DNA of 38,192 nt, from assembly GCA_944375725.1 (NCBI GenBank), contig CALWAZ010000116.1, forward strand, positions 1-38,192. The letters run 5' to 3'. Both the position numbers and the translations under genes were made by a program. Source of the DNA: an uncultured Merdimonas sp. (GTDB lineage: Bacteria; Bacillota; Clostridia; Lachnospirales; Lachnospiraceae). Below the pieces are notes generated by a model. That model saw nothing but the letters and a program-made list of their open reading frames with translations. It was not told where the DNA came from and did not search any database. Below are positions 23,857 to 31,609 of the stretch, piece by piece (position 1 is the first letter of the stretch; each line of letters starts with the position of its first letter).

Positions 23857-24219
23857 TCAGCTTTCCTCTTCGATGTCGATTTCTTCTGCGGCCACCATTT
23901 CATCATATTCCGCGGCGTCCAGCATCTGATCAAACATATCCGCTACAGCGTCATATTCGTCATCGTCCTCGATGTTGTCCAGAACGGGCGTGCCGCTGCT
24001 GTTGTCATAGCGGTAAAGGTAAACTTCTCCATCCTGATTTTCTCCGTTTTCATCCAGGGGAAGAAGAGCGATATAATCGCGTCCGTTTACCGGGAAAATG
24101 GTCAGAATGACGCATTCTACGGTTTCATCATTGTCGAGTGTCAGGGTGACGGTAATATTTCCGTCACAGGTGTCGCAGTTGCCGCCGCAGGAAGCGGTAT
24201 CGCATTTATTATCTGCCAT
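23857..24219 (-). CDS. DUF1292 family protein
   Basis: A 120-residue acidic protein. The start at 24219 is chosen because AAGGAGA lies six bases upstream; an in-frame ATG at 24303 would lengthen it without support. The N-terminus has a cysteine-rich segment (CDTASCGGNCDTCDG) that could hold a metal, followed by the DUF1292 beta-rich core (ITVTLTLDNDETVECVIL, then YIALLPLD and VYLYRY) and a very acidic tail ending IDIEEES. DUF1292 proteins are widespread in Firmicutes with no established function; in many genomes they accompany YrzL/RuvX genes, but not here. Most members lack the cysteine cluster, so this one may differ in cofactor. Confidence 0.85.
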   Translation of the reverse strand: MADNKCDTASCGGNCDTCDGNITVTLTLDNDETVECVILTIFPVNGRDYIALLPLDENGENQDGEVYLYRYDNSSGTPVLDNIEDDDEYDAVADMFDQMLDAAEYDEMVAAEEIDIEEES

Positions 24220-24274
24220 AGTGATTCTCCTTTTTGCTGAATTGGTTCCATATCCTTGTAAAAAGGACATCTTT

Positions 24275-24303
24275 ACTCTATCAGAAAAGGTATGGAAAAG
24301 CAA
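24275..24303 (-). promoter_or_regulatory. Promoter of the DUF1292 gene
   Basis: On the minus strand TTGCTT (24298-24303) and TAGAGT (24275-24280) have a 17-bp spacer. Confidence 0.5.
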
Positions 24304-24332
24304 GCATTTCAGCCGCGGAGAAAAAAGAAAGA

Positions 24333-24361
24333 TTGCGTATTAGAAAAATTTGTACTAAAAT
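24333..24361 (+). promoter_or_regulatory. Promoter of the aminotransferase operon
   Basis: TTGCGT (24333-24338), 17-bp spacer, TAAAAT (24356-24361). The GAGCGCGTTCTGCGCTT sequence in the leader can form a small hairpin. Confidence 0.5.
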
Positions 24362-24403
24362 GGGAAAAGAGCGCGTTCTGCGCTTATACAGGAGGAGAAA
24401 AAA

Positions 24404-25573
24404 ATGGAATTTGAGTTTTCAAAAAGGTCGGAAAAGATTCAGGAGGGAATCTTTGCGGCGCTTGACCATAAAAAGACGGAACTTCTGGCAGCGGGCCGGA
24501 AGGTCTACAATTTCTCGGTGGGTACACCGGATTTCAGTCCCCAGCCCCATATTATGAAAGCCATGGCAGAGGCTGCCATGGATCCGGAGAATTACAAGTA
24601 CGCTCTGACAGACAGAGAGGAGCTTCTGTCAGCCATGCAGGGATTTTATCAGAAGCGGTTCGGAGTAGAGCTTGAGCAGGATGAAATCATGTCCCTGTAC
24701 GGTTCCCAGGAGGGCATGGCTCATATTGCCATCGCGCTCTGCGATCCGGGAGATGTGGTGCTTGTTCCCAATCCGGGCTACCCGGTATTTTCTCTGGGGC
24801 CGGAGCTGGTGGGAGCAGAGATAGAGACCTATCCCTTATACGCCGAAAATAATTTTCTGCCGGATTTCGAGGATATTCCGGAAGAAACAGCCCGGAAAGC
24901 CCGTTTTATGATTGTATCCTATCCGGCCAACCCGGTATGCTCTGTGGCAGATGACGCTTTCTATGAGCGGCTGACTGCGTTTGCGCGTAAGTATCAGATT
25001 ATTGTGCTGCATGACAATGCCTATTCCGATATCGTCTATGGAGGAAAAGAAGGAAAGTCCTTCCTTTCCTATCCGGGCGCAAAGGAAGTGGGAATCGAAT
25101 TTTATTCCCTTTCCAAAAGCTATAATATGACTGGCCTCCGGATTTCTTTCGCGGTGGGAAACCGGGAGATTATCCGCCAGTTCCGGAAGGTGCGTTCTCA
25201 GATCGATTACGGTACTTCTCTTCTGGTGCAGAAGGCGGCTGTGGCGGCCCTGACCGGCCCCCAGGAGGCTGTAAAGGAGCAGTGCCGGGAGTATGAGAGA
25301 AGAAATCATGCGCTCTGCGGCGGCCTGCGGAAAATCGGCTGGGAGGTGCCGGACAGCCAGGGAACCATGTTTGTATGGGCGCCGCTGCCAGGAAAATATA
25401 AGGACAGCAGCCGGTTTGTGATGGAACTGATGGAGAAGACGGGAATGATTGTGACTCCGGGCAGCGCGTTCGGTGATCTGGGAGAGGGCTATGTGCGTAT
25501 GGCTTTGGTTCATCCGGTTCCGGTGATTGAAGAGGCCGTGGAGGCTGTCAGACAAAGCGGAATCCTGGGATAG
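24404..25573 (+). CDS. Class I/II PLP aminotransferase (DapL/AspC-like)
   Basis: A 389-residue fold-type I aminotransferase. The pyridoxal-phosphate lysine is K238 in YSLSKSYNMTGLR; upstream are VGTPDFSPQPH, the GSQEGMAHIA cofactor loop and YPANPVCSVAD (family N-P). The MTGLR context and PNPGYPVF resemble LL-diaminopimelate aminotransferase-like enzymes, but the precise amino donor is uncertain. GGAGGAG lies ahead of the ATG. It leads a three-gene unit with a DUF218 protein and an inositol monophosphatase family protein. Confidence 0.88.
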   Translation: MEFEFSKRSEKIQEGIFAALDHKKTELLAAGRKVYNFSVGTPDFSPQPHIMKAMAEAAMDPENYKYALTDREELLSAMQGFYQKRFGVELEQDEIMSLYGSQEGMAHIAIALCDPGDVVLVPNPGYPVFSLGPELVGAEIETYPLYAENNFLPDFEDIPEETARKARFMIVSYPANPVCSVADDAFYERLTAFARKYQIIVLHDNAYSDIVYGGKEGKSFLSYPGAKEVGIEFYSLSKSYNMTGLRISFAVGNREIIRQFRKVRSQIDYGTSLLVQKAAVAALTGPQEAVKEQCREYERRNHALCGGLRKIGWEVPDSQGTMFVWAPLPGKYKDSSRFVMELMEKTGMIVTPGSAFGDLGEGYVRMALVHPVPVIEEAVEAVRQSGILG

Positions 25574-25597
25574 ACAGGAGTTTCAGAGGACAGATGT

Positions 25598-26191
25598 ATG
25601 GGGTTTGCAGAGGATATCACAGAATTTATTTTTGTGGAGGATATTCCGCAGAAGGCGGATATCATCTTTATCCCGGGCGGGGATCAGGGAGGACTGGCTG
25701 TGACAGCCGCAGGACTTTTTCGTGAAGGATACGCGCCTCTGGTACTGCCTTCCGGGCGGTACAGCAAGCCGGTGGGCCGCTGCCTGATTCCGGGCTTTGA
25801 GACAGAGTGGGATTTCCTAAAGAGTATTCTTGTGAAGGAAGGCGTGCCGGAACAGGCGGTTCTGGAAGAAAAGCAGGCCACCTTTACTTATGAAAACGCG
25901 ATTTATTCCCGCAGGGTGACAGACCGGCTGGGATTAAAGATAGACCGGGCTCTGCTTTGTCCTCAGGCCTGCCACGCGAGACGGGCCCTGCTTTATTACA
26001 AGGTGCTTTATCCGGAGACGGAGTTTTTTGTCTGTCCGACTGTGACCCGGGGGATCAGCCGGGACAACTGGTTTCTGGACGGAGAAAAGATAGATGTGGT
26101 TCTCGGCGAGCTGGAGCGCTGCGGCAGCCAGTTTCATGAGATACTGCGGGAATATGCCGGGAAACGGCAGGAGGAGAAAAAATGGATATAA
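25598..26191 (+). CDS. DUF218/YdcF-family protein
   Basis: A 197-residue protein with the DUF218 pattern: ADIIFIPGG near residue 19, LVLPSGRYSK near 48, TFTYENAIYS near 90 (the T..EN motif) and CPQACHARRALLYY near 114. YdcF, SanA and ElyC relatives influence envelope polysaccharide or vancomycin tolerance, and YdcF binds S-adenosylmethionine in vitro; no enzymatic activity is established. This copy has no transmembrane anchor, so it is cytoplasmic. AGAGGA precedes the ATG. Its last ten bases overlap the start of the next gene, indicating coupling. Confidence 0.85.
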   Translation: MGFAEDITEFIFVEDIPQKADIIFIPGGDQGGLAVTAAGLFREGYAPLVLPSGRYSKPVGRCLIPGFETEWDFLKSILVKEGVPEQAVLEEKQATFTYENAIYSRRVTDRLGLKIDRALLCPQACHARRALLYYKVLYPETEFFVCPTVTRGISRDNWFLDGEKIDVVLGELERCGSQFHEILREYAGKRQEEKKWI

Positions 26192-26940
26192 GAGATGTAA
26201 TGGATCTGGTGAGACAGGCAAAGGTTTTTGTGCAGAACCGTGATATGGCAGAGCACATCAAGGTCAAGGGGCCGGCGGATTATGTGACCCAGGTGGATAC
26301 CAACATTCAGAATTTCCTCTCGGAAAAGCTGCATGAGCTCGCTCCCGATATTCAGTTTCTGGGAGAAGAGGAAGGACTGCATGCCATGTCCGGGGACACC
26401 TTCTGGATTCTGGATCCCATTGACGGCACCACAAATCTGATTCACGATTATCAGCACAGTACCATTTCCCTGGGACTTTATGACAAAGGCGAGATTGTAA
26501 TGGGAATTATTTACGATCCCTTCCGGGAGGAGATTTTCCATGCGGAAAAGGGAAAAGGAAGCTTCCGGAATGGAGAGCCGATTCATGTGGCTGCCGCAGA
26601 GACACTGGGTGATACGATTATCTCTATCGGAACAGCTCCTTATCAAAAGGAACTGGCCCATGAGAATTTTCAGAAATTTGAGCGCATCTTTACGAAGTGC
26701 CAGGACATCCGCCGGACAGGTTCCGCTGCCATGGATCTGGCGTATGCAGCCTGCGGGCGGACCGGCGGTTTCTTTGAGGCAAGACTGCAGCCCTGGGATT
26801 TTGCCGCGGGCATGCTGCTGGTAGAAGAAGCAGGAGGAAAGGTGACCCGCTTTGACGGATCCCGGATCAATCCCACGGAGCCGGGAGAAATTCTGGCCAC
26901 CAACGGAAAGCTGCATGAGGAGCTTCAGAGACTGCTGTAA
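26182..26940 (+). CDS. Inositol monophosphatase family protein
   Basis: A 252-residue Mg-dependent phosphomonoesterase. Metal ligands are visible: GEEEG (E62-E64), the signature WILDPIDGTTN with D78 and D81, and PWDFAAG with D206. Family members hydrolyse inositol phosphates, fructose-1,6-bisphosphate or 3'-phosphoadenosine-5'-phosphate (CysQ); the substrate here cannot be chosen by eye. AGGAGG at 26169-26174 supports the start, and it overlaps the DUF218 gene by ten bases. Confidence 0.92.
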   Translation: MDIRDVMDLVRQAKVFVQNRDMAEHIKVKGPADYVTQVDTNIQNFLSEKLHELAPDIQFLGEEEGLHAMSGDTFWILDPIDGTTNLIHDYQHSTISLGLYDKGEIVMGIIYDPFREEIFHAEKGKGSFRNGEPIHVAAAETLGDTIISIGTAPYQKELAHENFQKFERIFTKCQDIRRTGSAAMDLAYAACGRTGGFFEARLQPWDFAAGMLLVEEAGGKVTRFDGSRINPTEPGEILATNGKLHEELQRLL

Positions 26941-26973
26941 CTGGAAGGCTGACAGGGCAGTTAATAAACTGCA

Positions 26974-27017
26974 GCGTCGGTGTACCAAGAGGCGTATTGC
27001 CCCTTGTACATCGACGC
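26974..27017. repeat. 44-base imperfect inverted repeat between the phosphatase gene and luxS
   Basis: GCGTCGGTGTACCAAGAGGC pairs with GCCCCTTGTACATCGACGC (one bulge, one wobble, one mismatch) around a GTATT loop. It has no T run of its own but is immediately followed by a proper terminator. It may be a remnant of a mobile repeat or a 3'-UTR stabilising hairpin. Confidence 0.65.
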
Positions 27018-27038
27018 TAAACAATGTCATGGACAGAG

Positions 27039-27079
27039 AAAGAGACCGGCACCGGAAACCATGGGCCAGTCTCTTTTTG
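27039..27079. terminator. Bidirectional terminator between the phosphatase gene and luxS
   Basis: AAGAGAC.GGC pairs with GCC.GTCTCTT and is followed by TTTTTG on the plus strand; on the minus strand the second arm ends in TTTCTCT. It serves the convergent pair. Confidence 0.85.
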
Positions 27080-27085
27080 TAATTT

Positions 27086-27565
27086 TTATTCCGGATATAC
27101 CAGCCGGTCCCCGGTAATATGGTACAGCACTTCGTTCAGATATCTTTTGGCCAGGTATTTGGCCATCGGCAGATTCATGTCCAGATAATTGCCGCAGTCC
27201 CGGGGGCTGGCTCCGGGAATTTCCCCTTCAAAGTCCCGGATAAACTCCCACATTTCGATCATCAGCGGAATAATATCCTTTGATTCATAGTCGCCGGTGA
27301 GCAGCAGATAAAAGCCGGTCCGGCATCCCATGGGTCCGAAATACAGAATTTTGGAACCGAATTCTTTATGGTTGCGCAGGAAAGTAGCGCCGAGATGTTC
27401 GATGGCGTGGACTTCAGCCGTATTCATGACGGGTTCTTCGTTGGGGCTTGTCATGCGCAGATCGAAGGTAGTTACAACCGTGTCTCCCGCCAGGTCTTTT
27501 CGTGATACATAGACACCGGGCTGGAGCAGAAGATGATTGATAGTAAAACTTGTGATTTTTTCCAT
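27086..27565 (-). CDS. luxS: S-ribosylhomocysteine lyase LuxS
   Basis: A 159-residue iron/zinc enzyme that cleaves S-ribosylhomocysteine to homocysteine and DPD, the precursor of autoinducer-2, as part of the activated methyl cycle. Metal ligands are H53 and H57 in HAIEH plus C124; the catalytic cysteine is C81 in GPMGCRTGFY; E56 is the general base. Length is typical. An AGGAGGAAT sequence precedes the ATG. No pfs (mtnN) gene is beside it, so the preceding step must be encoded elsewhere. Confidence 0.96.
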   Translation of the reverse strand: MEKITSFTINHLLLQPGVYVSRKDLAGDTVVTTFDLRMTSPNEEPVMNTAEVHAIEHLGATFLRNHKEFGSKILYFGPMGCRTGFYLLLTGDYESKDIIPLMIEMWEFIRDFEGEIPGASPRDCGNYLDMNLPMAKYLAKRYLNEVLYHITGDRLVYPE

Positions 27566-27587
27566 AGTGTCATTCCTCCTGCTGTTC

Positions 27588-27615
27588 AGTGTACCATATC
27601 TGCGCAGGAAGTCAA
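27588..27615 (-). promoter_or_regulatory. Promoter of luxS
   Basis: On the minus strand TTGACT (27610-27615), 16-bp spacer, TACACT (27588-27593), just ahead of the ribosome binding site. No SAM or SAH riboswitch is apparent because the leader is too short. Confidence 0.7.
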
Positions 27616-27679
27616 ATGCCTGTTTGAACAGAAAAACACACGGCAGATAAATGAAAAAAGAAAGATTTCAGGGAAAGAG

Positions 27680-27708
27680 TTGACATAACTCTATAAAACT
27701 GCTATGGT
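27680..27708 (+). promoter_or_regulatory. Promoter of the prepilin peptidase gene
   Basis: TTGACA (27680-27685), 17-bp spacer, TATGGT (27703-27708). A 7-bp hairpin, GGCACAG-N12-CTGTGCC (27717-27742), would sit at the very 5' end of the transcript. The leader to the GTG start is about 120 bases; the rest shows nothing recognisable. Confidence 0.65.
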
Positions 27709-27836
27709 ACTGACAGGGCACAGGCGGAGGCGGTTCTGTGCCGGATCGGAGTTCTTGGTGCTTGTCTGCATGAAATTTCAGCAAAAACTATAAAAAGAAA
27801 CAGAAAAACGGAAATGGCAGCATAAGAAGGGAGTGT

Positions 27837-28352
27837 GTGCCGATTACGGAAGCATATATTCTGAACGGGGCCGGAGTTTGCGAGGTCCTGCGGGAGGGAA
27901 TTCTGGCGGCGCTTTTGGGGACAGCGGCCTGGATAGATCTGAAGTCTCGGAAAATCCCCAACTATATCCCGGCAGCGGGCTTTCTTGCGCGTCTGCTGCT
28001 CTGGGCGGCAGAGGTGTATCTGTATGGCCCCGGAAAAGCCGCGGCGGCTTTTCTACGGGAACTGGGCGGCAGCTTTGCCGTGCTCCTTCTGCTGATGCTG
28101 GCAGTCCGGATACGCGGCCGGGGACTGGGAATGGGAGATGTGAAGCTGGCCGGAAGTACCGCTTTGTTTGCGGGATTCCGCGGAACTCTGGGGATTCTGC
28201 TCTGGGGGCTTCTGGCAGCTGCCGCCGCAGGAGTCTGCATGGAACTGGCTCCGGACAGAAAAAGAAAACCGGAAATTCCTCTGGCCCCCTTTTTCCTGGC
28301 AGGCTTTCTGCTGGAGCGGATACTCGCAAAAAGCTTCTCCGGCCGGCCTTGA
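27837..28352 (+). CDS. Prepilin peptidase (A24 family, CpaA/TadV-like)
   Basis: A 171-residue polytopic aspartic peptidase with a GTG start preceded by AAGGGAG. The two catalytic aspartates are in the expected contexts: D34 in WIDLKSRKIPNY and D101 in GLGMGDVKLAG. The N-terminal methyltransferase domain of PilD is absent, as in CpaA/TadV-type and archaeal-like peptidases. It would cleave type IV pilin or competence pseudopilin leaders at the membrane. No pilin, ATPase or platform gene is in the window, so it is an orphan copy. The downstream gene starts 54 bases later. Confidence 0.85.
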   Translation: MPITEAYILNGAGVCEVLREGILAALLGTAAWIDLKSRKIPNYIPAAGFLARLLLWAAEVYLYGPGKAAAAFLRELGGSFAVLLLLMLAVRIRGRGLGMGDVKLAGSTALFAGFRGTLGILLWGLLAAAAAGVCMELAPDRKRKPEIPLAPFFLAGFLLERILAKSFSGRP

Positions 28353-28405
28353 GGCGCTGTGCGGAGTGTGGTAATATGGAAAAAACGGCGGAAAGGAGAG
28401 AAGGA

Positions 28406-29272
28406 ATGAGAAAAAGGCGGCAGTGGTGTCTGCTGTTGGGAATTGCGCTTCTTCTGCAGGTTCTGGCAGGATGCTCCGGGCTTTCGAAGGAATCCCGGGA
28501 GACGGCCCGTCCGGAGAGCCAGGCAGAGCTGAAGGTGACATTTTTTGATGTGGGAAAGGGCGACGCGGTTCTTCTGGAGACAGAGAAGCATGCCATGCTG
28601 ATAGATACCGGGTACGATGATACGGCGGAAGTGATTCTGGATTATCTGGAGGCTGAGAATATAGGGACCCTGGATTATCTGATCATTACCCATTTTGACA
28701 AAGATCATGTGGGAGGGGCAGATAAGGTGCTGGAGGAGGTGCGGGTAGAAAAGGTGCTGCAGCCCGATTACGAATCTGACAGCAGACAGACGGAGGAGTA
28801 TCAGGAAGCGCTGAAGAAGCAGGGAATTACCCCGGTGAGGGTCACAGAGACAGCCGGCTTTTCCTTCCAGGGAGCGGAGTATACGGTTTATCCGCCGAGG
28901 CAGGAGGATTATGAGGAGGAGGACAATGATTTTTCTCTGGTTGTCAGCCTGGTTTTCGGAGAGGAACGTTTTCTGTTTGCCGGAGACTGTGAAAAGGAAC
29001 GGCTTTCAGAGCTGATGGCTGAACCGGATCTGGATCTGAGGCATCAGGTGCTGAAGGTGCCGCATCATGGAAGGGCTGAAAAAAACTCGGACAAGTTTCT
29101 TCTGGCGGTCTCTCCGGAAGCGGCGGTGATCACCTGCTCGGAGGAGAAGGAGCCGGACAGGGAAATCCTCGAGATTTTAAAGCAGCTGGGGACGGAGGTC
29201 TATCTGACCTCTGAGGGGACCGTTGTCTGCGTGACAGACGGGAATACTCTGCATTTTGACCAGCGGAAATAA
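28406..29272 (+). CDS. ComEC-like metallo-beta-lactamase-fold lipoprotein
   Basis: A 288-residue protein. The lipobox VLAGC gives C23 as the lipidated cysteine, so the enzyme is exported and tethered outside the membrane. The mature part is a metallo-beta-lactamase domain: FFDVGKGDAVLLE, LIDTGYDD, the metal motif THFDKDHVGG (H96, D98, D100, H101), FAGDCEKE and VPHHGR. This matches the nuclease-like domain at the C-terminus of ComEC, but without the membrane channel. A large in-frame extension upstream exists but overlaps the peptidase gene out of frame, so I use the ATG at 28406 with its AAGGAGAG. It may be a secreted nuclease or phosphodiesterase. Confidence 0.88.
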   Translation: MRKRRQWCLLLGIALLLQVLAGCSGLSKESRETARPESQAELKVTFFDVGKGDAVLLETEKHAMLIDTGYDDTAEVILDYLEAENIGTLDYLIITHFDKDHVGGADKVLEEVRVEKVLQPDYESDSRQTEEYQEALKKQGITPVRVTETAGFSFQGAEYTVYPPRQEDYEEEDNDFSLVVSLVFGEERFLFAGDCEKERLSELMAEPDLDLRHQVLKVPHHGRAEKNSDKFLLAVSPEAAVITCSEEKEPDREILEILKQLGTEVYLTSEGTVVCVTDGNTLHFDQRK

Positions 29273-29276
29273 AGAC

Positions 29277-29305
29277 TTGAAATCGGCCGGGAATATGATT
29301 ACAAT
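29277..29305 (+). promoter_or_regulatory. Promoter of the yqeY-like gene
   Basis: TTGAAA (29277-29282), 17-bp spacer, TACAAT (29300-29305). Confidence 0.75.
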
Positions 29306-29326
29306 GGTAAATAATGTACAAATAGC

Positions 29327-29388
29327 GGCCTTCGTCCGCAAAAGGAGCGGCGTCGAGACAGGGGACGCTCCGCGGATTTGGAAGGGCC
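29327..29388 (+). promoter_or_regulatory. Structured 5' leader ahead of the yqeY-like gene
   Basis: Three nested stems: GGCCTTC with GAA-GGGCC (one bulge), TCCGC with GCGGA, and GGAGCG with CGCTCC. The fold ends four bases before the GAGGAGG ribosome binding site. It fits no riboswitch class I can name; an autoregulatory leader or a non-coding RNA are options. Confidence 0.5.
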
Positions 29389-29405
29389 TGTGAGGAGGAA
29401 AAGAA

Positions 29406-29852
29406 ATGAGTATGATTGACACAGTCCGCGCTGAAATGGTAGCGGCTATGAAAAACAAGGAAAAGGACAGAAAGGAGTCTCTGTCCATGCTGCTTTCCGC
29501 TTTGAAGAATAAGGCGATCGACAAGCGGGCGGATCTGACGGAAGAGGAAGAATACGCGGTTGTGAAAAAGGAAATGAAACAGACCCAGGAGACACTGGAT
29601 CTGGCGCCTGCTGACCGGACTGACATTATCGAGCAGTGCAGGGCGCGCCTGGCGGTTCTGTCAGAGTTCGCGCCGGAGGAGATGAGTGAGGATGCCATCC
29701 GCGCGGTGATTCAGGAGGTTACCGCCTCTCTGGGTCTTGAACATCCGGGAGCAAAGGATAAGGGCAGAATCATGAAGGAGCTGATGCCAAGGGTCAAGGG
29801 AAAAGCAGACGGCTCCCTGGTAAATAAACTGGTAGGAGAAATCCTTGCTTAG
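29406..29852 (+). CDS. GatB/YqeY domain-containing protein
   Basis: A 148-residue all-helical protein matching YqeY, the domain shared with the C-terminus of the GatB amidotransferase subunit. Features: AMKNKEKDRKESLSMLLSALKN at residues 14-35 and the closing HPGAKDKGRIMKELMPRVKGKADGS region. Its biochemical role is unsettled; it is thought to interact with tRNA. It is preceded by a structured leader and a GAGGAGG ribosome binding site. In many Clostridia, as I recall, yqeY follows rpsU; here it does not. Confidence 0.9.
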   Translation: MSMIDTVRAEMVAAMKNKEKDRKESLSMLLSALKNKAIDKRADLTEEEEYAVVKKEMKQTQETLDLAPADRTDIIEQCRARLAVLSEFAPEEMSEDAIRAVIQEVTASLGLEHPGAKDKGRIMKELMPRVKGKADGSLVNKLVGEILA

Positions 29853-30510
29853 GAGGCTGCCTGCTTCCTTTGCTTTTCTGGCGCTGGTTCTGATCTGCGG
29901 CTGCGGACGGGGGGACGCTGAGGTTGCGGTCCCCCATGTGGAAATAGCGGAACAGCCTCAGGTCAGCCAGACGGAGGAGCAGAAGGAAGCAGAGCTTGGA
30001 CTGGATACAGAGGCAGGAACCGTGCTGGGAGAAGAGGAAGTGACAGTCATGACGCCGGAGGGGGAGCCGCAGACGGCTTCCTATACCAGAGTCCGCGGAA
30101 ATGGGGACTTCTCCATAGCTTATGACCCCTCGCGGTTTACTCTTTCGGCTTCCCAGGAAGAGCTTCGGTTTGAGGCGGAAGACTCTGCGGAAGAAGACGG
30201 CACGCCGGTGTTTTTAAGCATTCGGAGAGAAGATGCCCCGTCAGCGGAGGAACTGGCGGATCAGTATGTGGCTGAAAGCGGAGAAGAGTGTACCGTGGAG
30301 GAGGTTACAGTCGGAGAAGGGGAGTACCCTGCTTTGTGGGTCAGCTACGCGGAGGGTACCTCCGCAGACAGCAGAACCTGCGATCTTTATCTATTCCGGT
30401 ACAATGATAAGCTGTATGTGGCGCAGGCCGACTGTACGGAAGCGGAATATGAGGATCTGGGCGCGGCCCTTCATACAGTGCTGTCGACTCTCAGGTTTGA
30501 TGAGGGGTGA
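29845..30510 (+). CDS. Putative lipoprotein, function unknown
   Basis: A 221-residue secreted protein whose best start is the TTG at 29845, which overlaps the end of the yqeY-like gene by eight bases and has AGGAGA six bases upstream. The N-terminus (LRRLPASFAFLALVLICGCG) is a lipoprotein signal with C at about residue 19. An acidic, low-complexity linker (to about residue 75) leads to a globular domain with an IAYDPSRFTLS segment and a closing LGAALHTVLSTLRF helix, resembling PsbP/DUF-type or lipoprotein beta-sandwich domains, though I cannot assign it. It is followed six bases later by a transporter gene. Confidence 0.75.
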   Translation: MLRRLPASFAFLALVLICGCGRGDAEVAVPHVEIAEQPQVSQTEEQKEAELGLDTEAGTVLGEEEVTVMTPEGEPQTASYTRVRGNGDFSIAYDPSRFTLSASQEELRFEAEDSAEEDGTPVFLSIRREDAPSAEELADQYVAESGEECTVEEVTVGEGEYPALWVSYAEGTSADSRTCDLYLFRYNDKLYVAQADCTEAEYEDLGAALHTVLSTLRFDEG

Positions 30511-30516
30511 CAGAAG

Positions 30517-31464
30517 ATGAACAAGACTCAGATAAGACATTCCCTGATCCTGCTTCTTACGGCTGTGATCTGGGGTGTGGCGTTTGTGGCCCAGAGTGTG
30601 GGCATGGATTATGTGGGGCCTTTTACCTTTACCTGCGTGCGTTCCTTTATCGGGGGCCTGGTGCTGATCCCGTGCATTGCGCTGCTGCAGAGAGGAAACA
30701 GGCGCGCCGGAAATGATGGAACTATTTCGGCGGAGCAAAACAGTCCGGAAAAGGAAAAGAAATCCAGATGGATGCTGGCAGCCGGCGGCGTCTGCTGCGG
30801 ACTGGCCCTCTGCGCGGCGAGCTGCTTTCAGCAGTTTGGCATTCAGTATACCACAGTAGGAAAAGCGGGCTTTATTACAGCCTTTTACATTATCATTGTG
30901 CCGGTCATCAGCCTCTTTTTCGGGAAAAAGTGCGGCATTCTTGTATGGGTGAGCGTGCTGCTGGCTCTGGGCGGCCTTTATTTTCTGTGTATTACAGAGA
31001 GCTTCCGAATCGGGACGGGGGATATTCTGGTGTTTATCTGCGCGTTCCTGTTTGCGGTACATATTCTGGTCATTGACTATTTTACCCGTTATGTGGACGG
31101 CGTGAAAATGTCCTGCATTCAGTTTTTTGTCTGCGGAGCCGTGTCGGGAATTGCCATGCTGCTCTTCGAGACCCCGTCTCTGTCTGCCATCCTGAATGCC
31201 TGGCAGCCGGTATTGTACGCGGGCGTGCTTTCCAGCGGAGCAGGATATACGCTGCAGATCATCGGGCAGAGAGGGATGAATCCTACGGTGGCTTCCCTGA
31301 TTCTCAGCCTGGAATCGGTGGTATCGGTCCTTGCGGGGCTTCTGATTCTGGGACAGACCTTAAGCGGCCGGGAGGTTCTTGGCTGTGTTCTGATGTCGGC
31401 GGCGATTGTGCTGGCTCAGCTTCCCCAGAAGCTGCCTGGAAAAGGAAAAGAGGGCGGAATGTAA
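30517..31464 (+). CDS. DMT-superfamily (EamA) transporter
   Basis: A 315-residue permease with ten predicted membrane segments in two homologous five-helix EamA repeats. Features are the opening LILLLTAVIWGVAFVAQSVG, the FTCVRSFIGGLVLIP second helix, and the SLILSLESVVSVLAGLLILGQ motif near residue 265 typical of the C-terminal repeat. The loop around residues 65-85 is longer than usual. Substrates in this superfamily range from amino acids to purines and cannot be predicted. It starts six bases after the lipoprotein gene. Confidence 0.9.
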   Translation: MNKTQIRHSLILLLTAVIWGVAFVAQSVGMDYVGPFTFTCVRSFIGGLVLIPCIALLQRGNRRAGNDGTISAEQNSPEKEKKSRWMLAAGGVCCGLALCAASCFQQFGIQYTTVGKAGFITAFYIIIVPVISLFFGKKCGILVWVSVLLALGGLYFLCITESFRIGTGDILVFICAFLFAVHILVIDYFTRYVDGVKMSCIQFFVCGAVSGIAMLLFETPSLSAILNAWQPVLYAGVLSSGAGYTLQIIGQRGMNPTVASLILSLESVVSVLAGLLILGQTLSGREVLGCVLMSAAIVLAQLPQKLPGKGKEGGM

Positions 31465-31490
31465 AGTTCCTGTAAAGTTGGCCGATTCTG

Positions 31491-31519
31491 TTGAAGCGGC
31501 CGGGAAAATCAACTATAAT
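31491..31519 (+). promoter_or_regulatory. Promoter of the rimO operon
   Basis: TTGAAG (31491-31496), 17-bp spacer, TATAAT (31514-31519). Two direct copies of GTAAAGTT lie just upstream (31461-31468 and 31472-31479, 11-bp period). The 85-base leader includes GTCCGCGGAC, a palindrome close to the ribosome binding site. Confidence 0.75.
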
Positions 31520-31609
31520 ATTTTAGATAAGAAGGAGACTGTTCCATGGCCGGAACCGCGCGGCGCATGGCATACAGGGCACTGTCCGCGGACGGTGAGG
31601 ATGGATAGC

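Noticed and set aside
27833-28405. Continuous frame that would give the ComEC-like protein a 191-residue N-terminal extension
   Set aside because: This stretch overlaps the prepilin peptidase in another frame; the lipoprotein signal and AAGGAGAG at the ATG at 28406 show where the protein begins.
31406-31609. In-frame N-terminal extension of rimO
   Set aside because: It overlaps the EamA gene and contains a promoter; RimO typically begins MKILFISLGC.
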